NCBI RefSeq assembly: GCF_020510685.1
Contig: NZ_CP075185.1
Span: 310,001 to 374,000, forward strand
From: Dechloromonas denitrificans
Lineage (GTDB): Bacteria; Pseudomonadota; Gammaproteobacteria; Burkholderiales; Rhodocyclaceae
Reading direction: 5' to 3'
DNA length: 64,000 bases
Positions 16,364 through 26,105 of this stretch are shown in pieces. Both the position numbers and the translations under genes were made by a program. Below the pieces are notes generated by a model that worked only from the letters and a program-made list of their open reading frames with translations, was not told the DNA's origin and ran no database searches. The first letter of the stretch is position 1; each line of letters opens with the position of its first letter.

Positions 16364-18423
16364 AGCTGGTTGAGCAGCGCCCGCAGCTTGGCCGGCCTGA
16401 CCGGGGTCGGCAGCGCGTGGGCCCCGGCCGGCAGCGCCTGACCGACCGCGCCGGTCAGGACGATCAGCGGGGCGCCGGGCGATAGTTCGGCACTGACCTC
16501 GCCGGCCAGTCCGGCATCGACAATCAGCACGGCGTCCTGCGGTGGCCGCTGGCGCGCCGTGCCATCTTCCGAAGTGACCCCGAAATTCCAGCTTTCGACC
16601 AGTTTCAGCCCGGCGAGCAACTCGTCGGAGTTGCCGATGAAGTGCGCCTTGCCGATCGATGGCGGGCGATTTTCCGGCCGGTTGTACTCGGCGGGATCGC
16701 TGACCGGAACGAGTAGCGCGAAAGTCGTGCCTTCGCCGAGCCGTGAGCGGAGGCTGACCTTGACGTCGAGCGCGCGGGCCAGCCGGTCGATGATCGATAG
16801 CCCGAGACCGAGGCCCTTGTTCTGCTCCCGGGCCGGATTGCCGACCTGGTAAAACTCGGCAAAAATCGCCGCCTGATGTTCGGGGGCGATGCCGACGCCG
16901 CTGTCGCGCACTTCGATCTGAACGTAGTTGCCGCGCGGCCGGGCGGCGACGAGGATGCGTCCGCCGGGCGGCGTGTAACGCAGGGAATTGGAAACCAGAT
17001 TGGCCAGCATCCGTTCGATCATCACCGGGTCGGAGTCCAGCCAGCAGGTGGTCGGCCGGAATCGCAAGCCCAGTTTGCGGTCGGCCGCGGCCCGCCGGAA
17101 GGAGTTGTTGAGGCGCTCGAACATCGGGCCGAGGGCGAACGGCCGGATGTCCGGCTTGATGCCGGCGACATCGAGCCGGGAAATGTCGAGCAGCGAATCG
17201 AGCAGCTCGCTGAGCACGCTGGTCGAGGTGGCGATTTGCTCGGCCAGGCGCGGCAGGTCCTGCTGGCCGCCGTCGCGCACCTGGCGCTGGAGGTCAGCGG
17301 CAAACAGCGAAAGGGCGTGCAGCGGTTGCCGCAGGTCGTGGCTGGCGGCGGCCAGAAAGCGGCTTTTCGCCTTGTTGGCACGCTCCGCCGCATCCTTTTG
17401 CCCGGCCAGTTCGAGGGTTGCGGTGCGCACGCGCTCTTCAAGATTTTCATGGCTGGCCGCCAGTTGTTCGGTCATCGCCGACATTTCGCGCAGCTGACGG
17501 CGGACCAGCAGGGCGCCGACGAGCAGCACGACGCTGACCAGCAGGCCGACCGTGCCGAGTTCGAGCAGACGGCTGCGCCAGTTGGCGAGCAAGGTGTTTT
17601 CCGGGATGGCTGTCAGGATGCGCAGGTCGGAAAAGCCGGGGACCGGCGAGACCGAGATGAGCAAGCCATTGCCGTTGGCCAGGCCGGTTTGCGGCACCAG
17701 GTCGCGCAGCATACCGTCGAACAGGACTTCGGTCGCCTGGCCGCCGAGCAGCGGCGATTGCCGGCTCAGATCGGTCGGCCGGCAGGAGCCGACGATCTGT
17801 CCCTTGCCGTTGATCAGGACCGCTTCGAAATCGTCGGACAGCCGGTTCGACCAGCAGAAATCCTGCAGATAGGCCGGCTCGATCGCGGCAAAGGTGGCAC
17901 CGCTGAACCGTCCGTCGCTGCCGACGATGCGACGGGCGATGGCGTAGGTGTAGCGGCCGGAATTGCGGCCGATGTAGGGGCCGAAGGAGGAGGCATCGGC
18001 ACCGTTTTCGAGTGCCACGAAATAGGGCCGGTCCTTGACGTTGATGTGCGGCGGCGGAAAGTAGGTGGAAATGAAACGCTGGTTGCCGTAGCGGTCGAAG
18101 ATGATCAGGTCGCGCAGTTGCGGCATGGCGCGGGAATGCCGCTGGGCGACGTATTCCCAGCCCTGGCTCGCTTCCCAGCTTTCCCAGTCGCGCCGGTTGT
18201 GGGAAAGGTCGGTGGCCATCTCGCGCAGCAGAACGTCGACGGCTTCGAAGGTCCGCGCCGTATGTTCGGCCATCATGATGCCGAAATGCTGCAGGCGGCG
18301 CTCGCCGGCTTCAAAGTCCCGGTGGCGGGCGAGCAGCAGGTCGGTGAGGAAGACGCCAAGCACGGTCAGGGTGCTGATCAGCGCGATGAACAGGGCGAGG
18401 GTTTCCGGTTTTTTCCGAAACAT
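16333..18423 (-). CDS. Membrane sensor histidine kinase with periplasmic Cache domain and degenerate C-terminal receiver
   Basis: A 696-residue kinase. Membrane segments lie at about 9-32 and 288-307 and enclose a double-Cache-type sensor (DRPYFVALENG, YIGRNSGRYTYAIARRI). A coiled coil leads to the H-box SHDLRQPLHA with H362, and the ATPase domain has NLVSNSLRYT and GLGLGLSIIDRLA. The last 95 residues resemble a receiver (AVLIVDAG, ending PVRPAKLRALL) but lack the N-terminal acidic pair and have Thr where the conserved Lys is expected, so phosphotransfer is doubtful. The convergent response regulator is a possible partner. Confidence 0.88.
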   Translation of the reverse strand: MFRKKPETLALFIALISTLTVLGVFLTDLLLARHRDFEAGERRLQHFGIMMAEHTARTFEAVDVLLREMATDLSHNRRDWESWEASQGWEYVAQRHSRAMPQLRDLIIFDRYGNQRFISTYFPPPHINVKDRPYFVALENGADASSFGPYIGRNSGRYTYAIARRIVGSDGRFSGATFAAIEPAYLQDFCWSNRLSDDFEAVLINGKGQIVGSCRPTDLSRQSPLLGGQATEVLFDGMLRDLVPQTGLANGNGLLISVSPVPGFSDLRILTAIPENTLLANWRSRLLELGTVGLLVSVVLLVGALLVRRQLREMSAMTEQLAASHENLEERVRTATLELAGQKDAAERANKAKSRFLAAASHDLRQPLHALSLFAADLQRQVRDGGQQDLPRLAEQIATSTSVLSELLDSLLDISRLDVAGIKPDIRPFALGPMFERLNNSFRRAAADRKLGLRFRPTTCWLDSDPVMIERMLANLVSNSLRYTPPGGRILVAARPRGNYVQIEVRDSGVGIAPEHQAAIFAEFYQVGNPAREQNKGLGLGLSIIDRLARALDVKVSLRSRLGEGTTFALLVPVSDPAEYNRPENRPPSIGKAHFIGNSDELLAGLKLVESWNFGVTSEDGTARQRPPQDAVLIVDAGLAGEVSAELSPGAPLIVLTGAVGQALPAGAHALPTPVRPAKLRALLNQLQKTLPKSMP

Positions 18424-18429
18424 CGGCGC

Positions 18430-19179
18430 TCAGATCTGGTAGCAGTACAGCGGCCTGGGCGGCGTGCAGTCGACCTCGATGACCTGACTCGGAACCTCGC
18501 CGGGTACCGGGAAAGAGTTGCTGATGAACAGGCTGCCCGGCTGCATTTCGGCCTTCGCCTTCTGCCATAGCGCGGGCATCGGGACCGGCGAGAGGAAGGC
18601 ATAGACGACGTCGAATTCGCCGAGCGGCGCCTGCCAGAGATCGTCCCAGCGCCAGCGGATGTTCGGCCGGCCGAGACTGAGCAGACGGCCGACCAGCCAG
18701 GTCAGCGGGGCGTTCTCGTAACCGGTGAAATGGCTGTCCGGCAGCAGGTCGGCGAGGGGCACCGTGGTGCTGCCGACACCGGCCCCGAGGTCGAGAAAGC
18801 GCGACGGGCCGCGTTCGCCGAGCAGTTTGGCGAGTTCGGCGACGGTTGCCTTGTTCGACAGGTAGAGCGGGACTTGCCCGGACAGGGCGCCGCGATAGAC
18901 GAGAAGGAGCAGCACGAAGGCGAGCAGGAACCAGCTGGGGTCGATGGCCAGCGTGTTGGTTGCCCAGACCAGCGGCATGAAGGTGAGGTGAATCAGGCGC
19001 CACCACCACGGTTGGCGGGACAGCGTGGCGAACAGCAGGGCGACGCCGCCGATGGCCAGGCTGGTTTCCAGCCACGGCATGGCCTGGGCCGTCCAGCCGA
19101 AATAGGGCCAGGCGAGGGATAAAACAAGAATGACAGCCGCCCCTTGCAGGGCCAGCTGTCGAGTGGGGGTCGCGGACAT
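18430..19179 (-). CDS. Membrane-anchored class I SAM-dependent methyltransferase-like protein
   Basis: A 249-residue protein. The first 100 residues hold about four hydrophobic segments (GAAVILVLSLAWPYFGW, ETSLAIGGVALLFATL, FLLAFVLLLLVYRG). The soluble part has the SAM-binding glycine motif FLDLGAGVGSTTVPLA at about 125-140, followed by HFTGYENAP with an acidic residue after beta-2, as expected for Rossmann-type methyltransferases. The start at 19179 places it 7 bp after the oxidoreductase stop; a longer frame would run back into that gene. The substrate is unknown. It lies between the kinase and the ferredoxin oxidoreductase, probably co-transcribed with the latter. Confidence 0.75.
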   Translation of the reverse strand: MSATPTRQLALQGAAVILVLSLAWPYFGWTAQAMPWLETSLAIGGVALLFATLSRQPWWWRLIHLTFMPLVWATNTLAIDPSWFLLAFVLLLLVYRGALSGQVPLYLSNKATVAELAKLLGERGPSRFLDLGAGVGSTTVPLADLLPDSHFTGYENAPLTWLVGRLLSLGRPNIRWRWDDLWQAPLGEFDVVYAFLSPVPMPALWQKAKAEMQPGSLFISNSFPVPGEVPSQVIEVDCTPPRPLYCYQI

Positions 19180-19186
19180 GCCGCGA

Positions 19187-22100
19187 TTATGCCACCAGTG
19201 CGGCCCTTGCCGATTCCCTTGCTGCGCCGGCCTGTGCTGCCGCCTGGCTGCGGACCGGGCCAAAGCCGCGGACCTCGGCCGGCCAGCTGGCCAGATCGAT
19301 CGCCTTTGGCAGCGGTCCGGGGTGGCCGATGATCAGGTCGAGATCGGCTTCGTATTCGGCCAGCAGTTGCCGGTCGACGGCTTTTTCCGGGGTGAAACGG
19401 AACGGATCGAGCCAGCTGCCGCGGATCGACCGCGCTTTGGCCAGCCATTTCAGGGCGCCGAGCAGCCACGGGCCGATGCTTACTTTCTTCGGCCGCCCGT
19501 CCGGCCCGGGCTTGGCCAGCCACGTCGGGGCGAGATGGAAGACCAGGCGAACGTCGCCGTCGAAGCGCTCGCCGAGGCGGCCGAGGAAATCGGTTTCGGC
19601 ATACAGCCGGGCCACCTCGTATTCGTCCTTGGGGGCGAGCAGGCGGGCGTACTGGATGGCGACGGCCCGGCTCAGCGCCTCGTCGCCGAGAGCGCGGACC
19701 TGGCTCAGGCGAGCCAGGTAGCGCTCGGCCAGGGCGGCATCCTGATAGGCCGTCAGGTGCGCGGTCCGGCTGGCGATCAGTTCGTCCAGCGTGCTTTCGG
19801 GCGGCCGGGCGCCGGCCAGCGGCCCGGCGATTTCCGCCACCTTTTCGGGCTCGACCGCTGCCCGCCGGCCCCAGGCGAAGGCCTGTCGGTTGGCCGTGAC
19901 GGCGGTTCCGTTCAATTCGATGGCGCGCTCGAGCGCCGCGGCGGAAACCGGGACCAGCCCCTTTTGCCAGGCGTAACCGAGGAGCAGCATGTTGGCGTAG
20001 AGGGCATCGCCCATCAGCTGGGTGGCGAGGTGCTGGGTGTCGAGAAATTCGACATGGTCGCGCCCCAGCGTGTCGATCAGGCTTTGCTCCATGCCGCCGC
20101 GCGGGAAGTGCCAGTCGCGGTTGCGCGTAAAGTCGGCGGTCGGCGTTGCGGTGCAGCTGACGACGGCGCGGGTCCGCCCTTCGAGCATTTTCGCCAGGGC
20201 TTCGGCGCCGGCGCTGACCACCAGGTCGCCGCCGAGCAAGGCATGCGCTTCGCCGGTGGCGATCCGCGCGGCGTGGATGTCTTCCGGCCGGTCGGCAATG
20301 CGCAGGTGCGAGAAGACGGCGCCGTATTTCTGCGCCAGCCCGGTCATGTCGAGGGTGGAAATGCCCTTGCCGTCGAGGTGGGCGGCCATGCCGATCAAGG
20401 CGCCGAGCGTGATGACGCCCATGCCGCCAACGCCGGTGATCAGCAGGTTGTAGGGCCGGGCGGTGTCCGGCAGTTGCGGCTCGGGCAAGGCCGGCCACAA
20501 CGCGCTGCCGGGCGCCGCCGCAACATCGAGACCGCCGGCCGGGCGGGCTGCATTGCCTTTTTTCAGCCGGCCGCCTTCGACGGTGACGAAGCTCGGGCAA
20601 AAGCCCTTGAGGCACGAGAAGTCCTGATTGCAGGCCGACTGGTCGATCTGCCGCTTGGTGCCGAAGGGCGTTTCGAGCGGTACCACGGAGAGGCAGTTGG
20701 ATTGCACCGAGCAGTCGCCGCAGCCTTCGCAGACGGCTTCGTTGATGAAGACGCGGCGGCTGGTCGGTGGCAATTTGCCGCGTTTTTTGCGCCGGCGCGA
20801 TTCGGTGGCACACAGCTGGTCGTAGATCAGGACAGTGACGCCCGGCTCCTCGCGCAATTCACGCTGCACCAGATCGAGCTCGTCGCGGTGGCGGATCGGG
20901 ACATGCGGCGCGAGGTCGGTGACTTCGGCATACTTGTCCGGCTCGTTGGTGACGATGACCATCTTCGCGACGCCTTCGGCTTCGAGCTGACGCGTCATCC
21001 GGGCGATGCTCAGTACGCCGTCGACCGGTTGGCCGCCGGTCATCGCCACGGCGTCGTTGTAGAGAATTTTGTAGGTGATGGCGACCTTGGCGGCGATCGC
21101 CTGGCGGATGGCGAGCAGGCCGGAGTGGAAATAGGTGCCGTCGCCGAGGTTGGCGAAGATATGCTTTTCGGTGGTGAACGGCGCCTGGCCGACCCAGGGC
21201 ACGCCTTCGCCGCCCATGTGGGTGAAGGTCGAGGTGTTGCGGTCCATCCACGTCACCATGTAGTGGCAGCCGATGCCGGCGACGGCGCGCGAGCCTTCCG
21301 GCAGGCGGGTCGAACTGTTGTGCGGGCAGCCTGAGCAGAAATGCGGCTTGCGCTCGGCGAGAATGAGCGGCATCTGTGCCGCCTTCTGCTTGGCTTCGAT
21401 GACCTGCAGGCGGGCGGCGATGGTCGGCGAGGTGAAGAAGCGGCCGATCCGTTCGGCGATCACCCGGGCGATGCTGGCCACCGGCAGTTCGCCGGTCGCC
21501 GGCAGCAGCCAGTCGCCGTGCGGCAGCGACCATTCGCCTTTTTCGTCGAACTTGCCGACGATGCGCGGCCGGACGTCGTCTTTCCAGTTGTACAGCTCTT
21601 CCTTGAGCTGGTATTCGAGCAACTGGCGTTTTTCCTCGACGACGAGAATTTCTTCCAGACCTTCGGCAAAGTGCCGCACGCCTTCCGGCTCGAGCGGCCA
21701 GACCATGCCAACCTTGAACAGCCGGATGCCGATCTCAGCGGCCAGCGCCTCGTCGATGCCGAGTTCGTCGAGCGCCTGGCGGACGTCGAGATAGCTCTTG
21801 CCGGCGGTCAGAATGCCGAGGCGCGGATTGGGCGAATCGATGATCACCCGGTTCAGCTTGTTGGCCCGGGCATAAGCCAGGGCGGCGTAGAGCTTGTGGT
21901 TGAGCAGGCGGGCTTCCTGGACCAGCGGCGGATCGGGCCAGCGGATGTTGAGGCCGTCGGGCGGCAACGCGAAATCGGTCGGCAAGACGATTTCCAGCGC
22001 CGCCGGATCGATCAGCACCGAAGCCGATGTCTCGACGGTGTCGGCCAGTGCCTTGAAGGCCACCCAGCAGCCGGAGTAGCGGCTCATCGCCCAGCCGTGC

Positions 22101-22678
22101 AGGCCGTAATCGAGGTATTCCTGGACGTTGGCCGGGTAGAGCACCGGCATCAGCACCGCCTTGAAGATGTGTTCGGTCTGGTGCGGCAGCGTCGATGACT
22201 TGGCGGCATGGTCGTCGCCGGCAATGACCAGGACGCCGCCATGCGGCGCCGTACCGGCGGCGTTGGCGTGGCGGAAGACGTCGCCGCTGCGGTCGACGCC
22301 CGGCCCCTTGCCGTACCACATGGCGAAGACGCCTTCGTAGCGGGCGTCGGGAAACAGGCCGACCTGCTGGCTGCCCCAGACGGCGGTGGCGGCAAGATCC
22401 TCGTTGATGCCGGGCTGGAAGGTGATGTGGTGGGCGGCGAGATGCTGCTTGGCTTTCCACAGGCCGAGATCGAGATTGCCGAGCGGGCTGCCGCGATAAC
22501 CGGAGATGAAGCCGGCGGTATTCAGGCCGGCTGCCAGATCGCGTTCGCGCTGCAGCATCGGCAGCCGGATCAGGGCCTGGGTGCCGGTCAGAAAGACGCG
22601 GCCGGAGCTGCGGGTGTATTTCTCGTCCAGCACAGCGGACGGGTCGGCGAGTGGCGCCGGCTGAGCCATGTTGCTCAT
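19187..22678 (-). CDS. Fused indolepyruvate-type 2-oxoacid:ferredoxin oxidoreductase
   Basis: An 1163-residue single-chain enzyme joining the alpha (IorA-like) and gamma (IorB-like) parts. The order is an N-terminal pyrimidine domain, then the thiamine-diphosphate motif (NLGDGTYFHSG through YNDAVAMTGGQP, near 535-575), a ferredoxin segment with CEGCGDCSVQSNC and CNQDFSCLKGFC (near 650-700), and the C-terminal gamma domain (ITGVGGMGVITLGALIG). It oxidatively decarboxylates aryl-pyruvates to aryl-acetyl-CoA and reduces ferredoxin. AGGAGA precedes the start. Aryl-acetyl-CoA would fit the CoA-ester theme of the Liv operon upstream, but that link is inference. Confidence 0.9.
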   Translation of the reverse strand: MSNMAQPAPLADPSAVLDEKYTRSSGRVFLTGTQALIRLPMLQRERDLAAGLNTAGFISGYRGSPLGNLDLGLWKAKQHLAAHHITFQPGINEDLAATAVWGSQQVGLFPDARYEGVFAMWYGKGPGVDRSGDVFRHANAAGTAPHGGVLVIAGDDHAAKSSTLPHQTEHIFKAVLMPVLYPANVQEYLDYGLHGWAMSRYSGCWVAFKALADTVETSASVLIDPAALEIVLPTDFALPPDGLNIRWPDPPLVQEARLLNHKLYAALAYARANKLNRVIIDSPNPRLGILTAGKSYLDVRQALDELGIDEALAAEIGIRLFKVGMVWPLEPEGVRHFAEGLEEILVVEEKRQLLEYQLKEELYNWKDDVRPRIVGKFDEKGEWSLPHGDWLLPATGELPVASIARVIAERIGRFFTSPTIAARLQVIEAKQKAAQMPLILAERKPHFCSGCPHNSSTRLPEGSRAVAGIGCHYMVTWMDRNTSTFTHMGGEGVPWVGQAPFTTEKHIFANLGDGTYFHSGLLAIRQAIAAKVAITYKILYNDAVAMTGGQPVDGVLSIARMTRQLEAEGVAKMVIVTNEPDKYAEVTDLAPHVPIRHRDELDLVQRELREEPGVTVLIYDQLCATESRRRKKRGKLPPTSRRVFINEAVCEGCGDCSVQSNCLSVVPLETPFGTKRQIDQSACNQDFSCLKGFCPSFVTVEGGRLKKGNAARPAGGLDVAAAPGSALWPALPEPQLPDTARPYNLLITGVGGMGVITLGALIGMAAHLDGKGISTLDMTGLAQKYGAVFSHLRIADRPEDIHAARIATGEAHALLGGDLVVSAGAEALAKMLEGRTRAVVSCTATPTADFTRNRDWHFPRGGMEQSLIDTLGRDHVEFLDTQHLATQLMGDALYANMLLLGYAWQKGLVPVSAAALERAIELNGTAVTANRQAFAWGRRAAVEPEKVAEIAGPLAGARPPESTLDELIASRTAHLTAYQDAALAERYLARLSQVRALGDEALSRAVAIQYARLLAPKDEYEVARLYAETDFLGRLGERFDGDVRLVFHLAPTWLAKPGPDGRPKKVSIGPWLLGALKWLAKARSIRGSWLDPFRFTPEKAVDRQLLAEYEADLDLIIGHPGPLPKAIDLASWPAEVRGFGPVRSQAAAQAGAARESARAALVA

Positions 22679-22796
22679 TTTTGTCTCCTTTATGACGCCT
22701 TGTGGGCGCTGTTGAATGGCACCTCGCCGGGGGTGTTGGCGGTGTGCAACCTGGAGGTCGGATTGTCGCGGCCGGAAAACGTTCCGGCAAGCGGAT

Positions 22797-24662
22797 TTAT
22801 TCGGCGATGCCGAGCGGTAGCGTAAAGCTGAAGGTGCTGCCGACGCCGGCCCGGCTTTGTGCGGTAATTCGCCCGCCCATCAGCTCGACCAACTGGCTGG
22901 AGATGGTCAGGCCGAGGCCGGTGCCGCCGTAGTTGCGGGTGGTCGAGCCGTCGGCCTGGGCGAAGGCGTCGAAAATGGTTTCCAGGCGGTCGGCGGCAAT
23001 GCCGATGCCGGTATCCGCGATGGCGACGGTCAGAGTCAGTCCGCTCGCCGTTTTGGCGGCAAAGCTGACGTCCACGGTAATGCTGCCTTGCGTCGTGAAC
23101 TTGATGGCGTTACCGATCAGGTTGAGCAGCACCTGACGGATGCGCAGCGGGTCGCCGATCAGTCTTTCCGGCAGCTCGGCGGGCCAGGTGAGCTGCTGGC
23201 TCAGGCCTTTTTCGTTGATCAGTGGCGCCATCAGGCGAAGCACTTCGGTGACCAGCGTGCGCAATTCAAAAGGTGTCTGTTCGATATGCAGCTTGCCGGC
23301 CTCGATTTTCGAGACATCGAGGATGTCGTTGAGGATGGCCAGCAGGCTTTCCGCCGAGTGCTGGGCAATCCGCAGGTATTCCTGCGTTTCGGCATCGAGC
23401 GGGTTCATGCGCGCCAGTTCGATCATGCCGATGACGCCGTTCATCGGCGTCCGGATTTCGTGACTCATGTTGGCCAGGAACTCGCTCTTGGCCCGGTTGG
23501 CTGTTTCCGCTGCCTCCTTGGCTTCGGCCAGACTGGCCATGATCCGCGAACGCTGCTGTTCGCTGACGGCGAGCGCCAGTTCGGCGTCGTTGCGGGCGGC
23601 GAGAAATTCGTTGAAGGCGGCGCCGACGGTACGGATTTCGCTGCTCCCGGTTTCGGCCACCGGCAAGGCCGGCTGCCCAGGCTGCATGCTGGCGGCCCGG
23701 GCGCGCATCGCCCGGGCGAGCTGCCCGAGTGGGCGAACGAGGCGGTGCGAGAAGGCCCAGAGCAGCGGGACGATGATCAGCATCAGGGTCGCGGTGATCA
23801 GCGCCATGTTGCGCTGGATGCTGGCGATCGGCCGGAAGGCTTCGTCGATGGTGACGACCGAAGCCAGTATCCAGCCGGTCGATTGCAGGCGCTTGAAGGT
23901 AAACAAGCCATCCAGGCCGTCGCTGTTCACGCCCTCGATGGTGCCTTCGAAGCCGGCCAGTGCGCGGGCGAGGGCCGGGTTGGTCCGGGCATCCGGGACC
24001 GGCTGCATGATCCGCTCGCGATTCGGGTGGGCGATCATCAGGCCTTCGTTGGAGACCAGATAGAAATAGCCCTGCTCGCCGATCTTGCGCGCACCGAGCA
24101 TGCCGATCAGGTTTGGCTTGTAGAGGTTGAGCACCCCGCCGACGATGGCGACGAGTTCGCCTCGCGCATTGAGAACCGGCGCGGCAAGGACGACGATGGG
24201 CTGTTTCGTGGCCCGGCCGAGGACCGGTTGCGAGATTGTCGGCTTCAGCGTCTTGCGGACGTTTTCGATGTAATCCCGGCCCGACATGTCGAGTCCGCGG
24301 CGGCCCGCCTTCATCGGCCAGTCGATCAGCAACCTGCCGTTCGCGTCAAAAATATAGAGGTCGTCGAACAGCGTCAGCAGGGCCGATTTGCTCTGCAGGT
24401 GGCGTTCCAGCGCTGCGAGGTCGTCCAGCTTGTCGAGCGGCAGCGAACTGGTCGAGTGGGCGAGGACGATCAGCCGTTCTTCGAGCTTGTCGTCGAGGTG
24501 GCCGGCCAGTTCGGAAAGAAGCTCGAACTGCCCGGTTTCGATGCGGGCCGCGAGGTCGCCCCGCAGCGCATAGAACTGCCCGAAAGACTGGACGAGGAGC
24601 AGCAGCAAGGCAATGGTGATGGCGCCGAGCGTGAGCTTCAGTTTCAGGCTGAGGGATGGCAT
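22797..24662 (-). CDS. Membrane sensor histidine kinase with Cache and HAMP domains
   Basis: A 621-residue kinase. Two membrane segments (about 9-30 and 286-305) flank a double-Cache periplasmic sensor ([32 protein letters not shown]). A HAMP linker (306-360, [14 protein letters not shown]), a coiled coil, the H-box [13 protein letters not shown] with H401, and an ATPase domain ([19 protein letters not shown]) follow. The BarA-type H-box usually belongs to hybrid kinases, but this protein ends at the ATPase domain with no receiver. No response regulator is adjacent, so its partner is encoded elsewhere. Confidence 0.9.
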   Translation of the reverse strand: MPSLSLKLKLTLGAITIALLLLLVQSFGQFYALRGDLAARIETGQFELLSELAGHLDDKLEERLIVLAHSTSSLPLDKLDDLAALERHLQSKSALLTLFDDLYIFDANGRLLIDWPMKAGRRGLDMSGRDYIENVRKTLKPTISQPVLGRATKQPIVVLAAPVLNARGELVAIVGGVLNLYKPNLIGMLGARKIGEQGYFYLVSNEGLMIAHPNRERIMQPVPDARTNPALARALAGFEGTIEGVNSDGLDGLFTFKRLQSTGWILASVVTIDEAFRPIASIQRNMALITATLMLIIVPLLWAFSHRLVRPLGQLARAMRARAASMQPGQPALPVAETGSSEIRTVGAAFNEFLAARNDAELALAVSEQQRSRIMASLAEAKEAAETANRAKSEFLANMSHEIRTPMNGVIGMIELARMNPLDAETQEYLRIAQHSAESLLAILNDILDVSKIEAGKLHIEQTPFELRTLVTEVLRLMAPLINEKGLSQQLTWPAELPERLIGDPLRIRQVLLNLIGNAIKFTTQGSITVDVSFAAKTASGLTLTVAIADTGIGIAADRLETIFDAFAQADGSTTRNYGGTGLGLTISSQLVELMGGRITAQSRAGVGSTFSFTLPLGIAE

Positions 24663-24713
24663 GAGGCTCGAGTTACAGGGTTGGCGCGCATTGTAAATGC
24701 TGGTCCGGGTGCC

Positions 24714-26105
24714 TCATGCTTGCGGCGGCAGTATTTTCCCCGGATTCATCAGGTTTTTTGGGTCGAGCGCCTGTTTGATCGCCCGCATCACGTCGACCGC
24801 CACTTCGCCATGCTCCAGTGGCAGGTATTTGCGTTTGCCGAGGCCGATGCCATGTTCTCCGGTGCACGTGCCTTCCATGGCGATGGCGCGTTCGACGACG
24901 CGCTGGCTGATCCAGGCGGCCTCGGCCATTTCCTTGTCGTTGCCGGTATCGACCAGCACGACGAGATGGAAATTGCCGTCGCCGACATGGCCGAACAGCG
25001 CAATTGGAATGCCGACCTGGGCAATGTCCTCGTTGGTCGCGGCAATGCATTCGGCGAGGCGGGAGATTGGTACGCAGACATCGGTCGGAAAGCAACGACA
25101 GCCGGGCTTCAGTTGCAGGCAGGCGAAATAGGCGTCGTGGCGGGCCTGCCAGAGGCGGCTGCGGTCTTCCGGGTGGGTTGCCCAGGCGAAGTTGGCGCCG
25201 CCCAGTTCGTCGGCAATGGCCTGCACGGTTTCCGCCTGTTCGGCGACCGAGGCCGGACTGCCGTGGAATTCGAAAAACAGGGTCGGCGCTTCGCTCAACG
25301 TGGTCTTGCTGAACAGGTTGATGGCCTTCAGCGACAGCGCATCGAGCAGTTCGATGCGGGCCACCGGGATGCCGAGCTGGATGGTCTGGATGACCGTCTG
25401 GACGGCCGAATCGATATCGGGAAAGGTGCACACGGCAGCCGATATGGCTTCCGGGATCGGGTAGAGCTTGACGGTCAGTTCGGTCATGATGCCCAGCGTG
25501 CCTTCCGAGCCGACCAGCAGGCGGGTCAGGTCGTAGCCGGCCGACGACTTGCGGGCGCGGCCGCCGGTCTGCATCACCCGGCCATCGGCCAGCACTGTGG
25601 TGGTCGCCATCACGTTGTCGCGCATCGTGCCGTAGCGTACGGCATTGGTGCCGGAGGCGCGGGTCGCCGCCATGCCGCCGAGCGTCGCATCGGCACCGGG
25701 GTCGATCGGGAAGAACAGGCCGCTGCCTTTCAGTGCATCGTTCAACTGCTTGCGGGTGACGCCGGCCTGGACCGTTGCATCGCCGTCTTCGGCATGGATG
25801 GCGAGAACCTGGTTCATGCTCGAAAGGTCGAGCGAAATGCCGCCCTGCGGTGCCAGGACGTGGCCTTCGACCGAGCTGCCGACGCCGTAGGGGATTACCG
25901 GTACGCCGTGTGCGGCGCACAGCTTCAGGGTCAGTACGACTTCGTCGGTGCTTTCCGCCATGACGACGCCGTCCGGTGCCTGCGGGTGATGCACCGATTC
26001 GTCGCGACCATGCTGCAGTCGGGTCGACTCGCCACGCGAAAAACGTTGTTGAAAATGTTCGCTAAGCGCGAGGGATAGTGCGTCGGGGAGTGTTGTCTGG
26101 GTCAC
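24714..26105 (-). CDS. FAD-linked D-lactate dehydrogenase-type oxidoreductase (GlcD/Dld family)
   Basis: A 463-residue flavoprotein with a PCMH-type FAD domain (VIPYGVGSSVEGHVLAPQGG, then ATLGGMAATRASGTNAVRYG) and a C-terminal FAD-oxidase_C domain (ELDALSLKAINL region, FGHVGDGNFHLV, CTGEHGIGLGKRKYL). The His-rich GDGNFH and GEHGIG motifs fit 2-hydroxyacid oxidation to oxoacids, with electrons passed to cytochrome or quinone. The GTG at 26105 overlaps the TGA of the upstream GNAT-PilZ gene, so the two are translationally coupled. A longer open frame to 26420 lies antiparallel in sense only with that gene's coding and is not used. D-lactate is the likely but unproven substrate. Confidence 0.88.
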   Translation of the reverse strand: MTQTTLPDALSLALSEHFQQRFSRGESTRLQHGRDESVHHPQAPDGVVMAESTDEVVLTLKLCAAHGVPVIPYGVGSSVEGHVLAPQGGISLDLSSMNQVLAIHAEDGDATVQAGVTRKQLNDALKGSGLFFPIDPGADATLGGMAATRASGTNAVRYGTMRDNVMATTTVLADGRVMQTGGRARKSSAGYDLTRLLVGSEGTLGIMTELTVKLYPIPEAISAAVCTFPDIDSAVQTVIQTIQLGIPVARIELLDALSLKAINLFSKTTLSEAPTLFFEFHGSPASVAEQAETVQAIADELGGANFAWATHPEDRSRLWQARHDAYFACLQLKPGCRCFPTDVCVPISRLAECIAATNEDIAQVGIPIALFGHVGDGNFHLVVLVDTGNDKEMAEAAWISQRVVERAIAMEGTCTGEHGIGLGKRKYLPLEHGEVAVDVMRAIKQALDPKNLMNPGKILPPQA

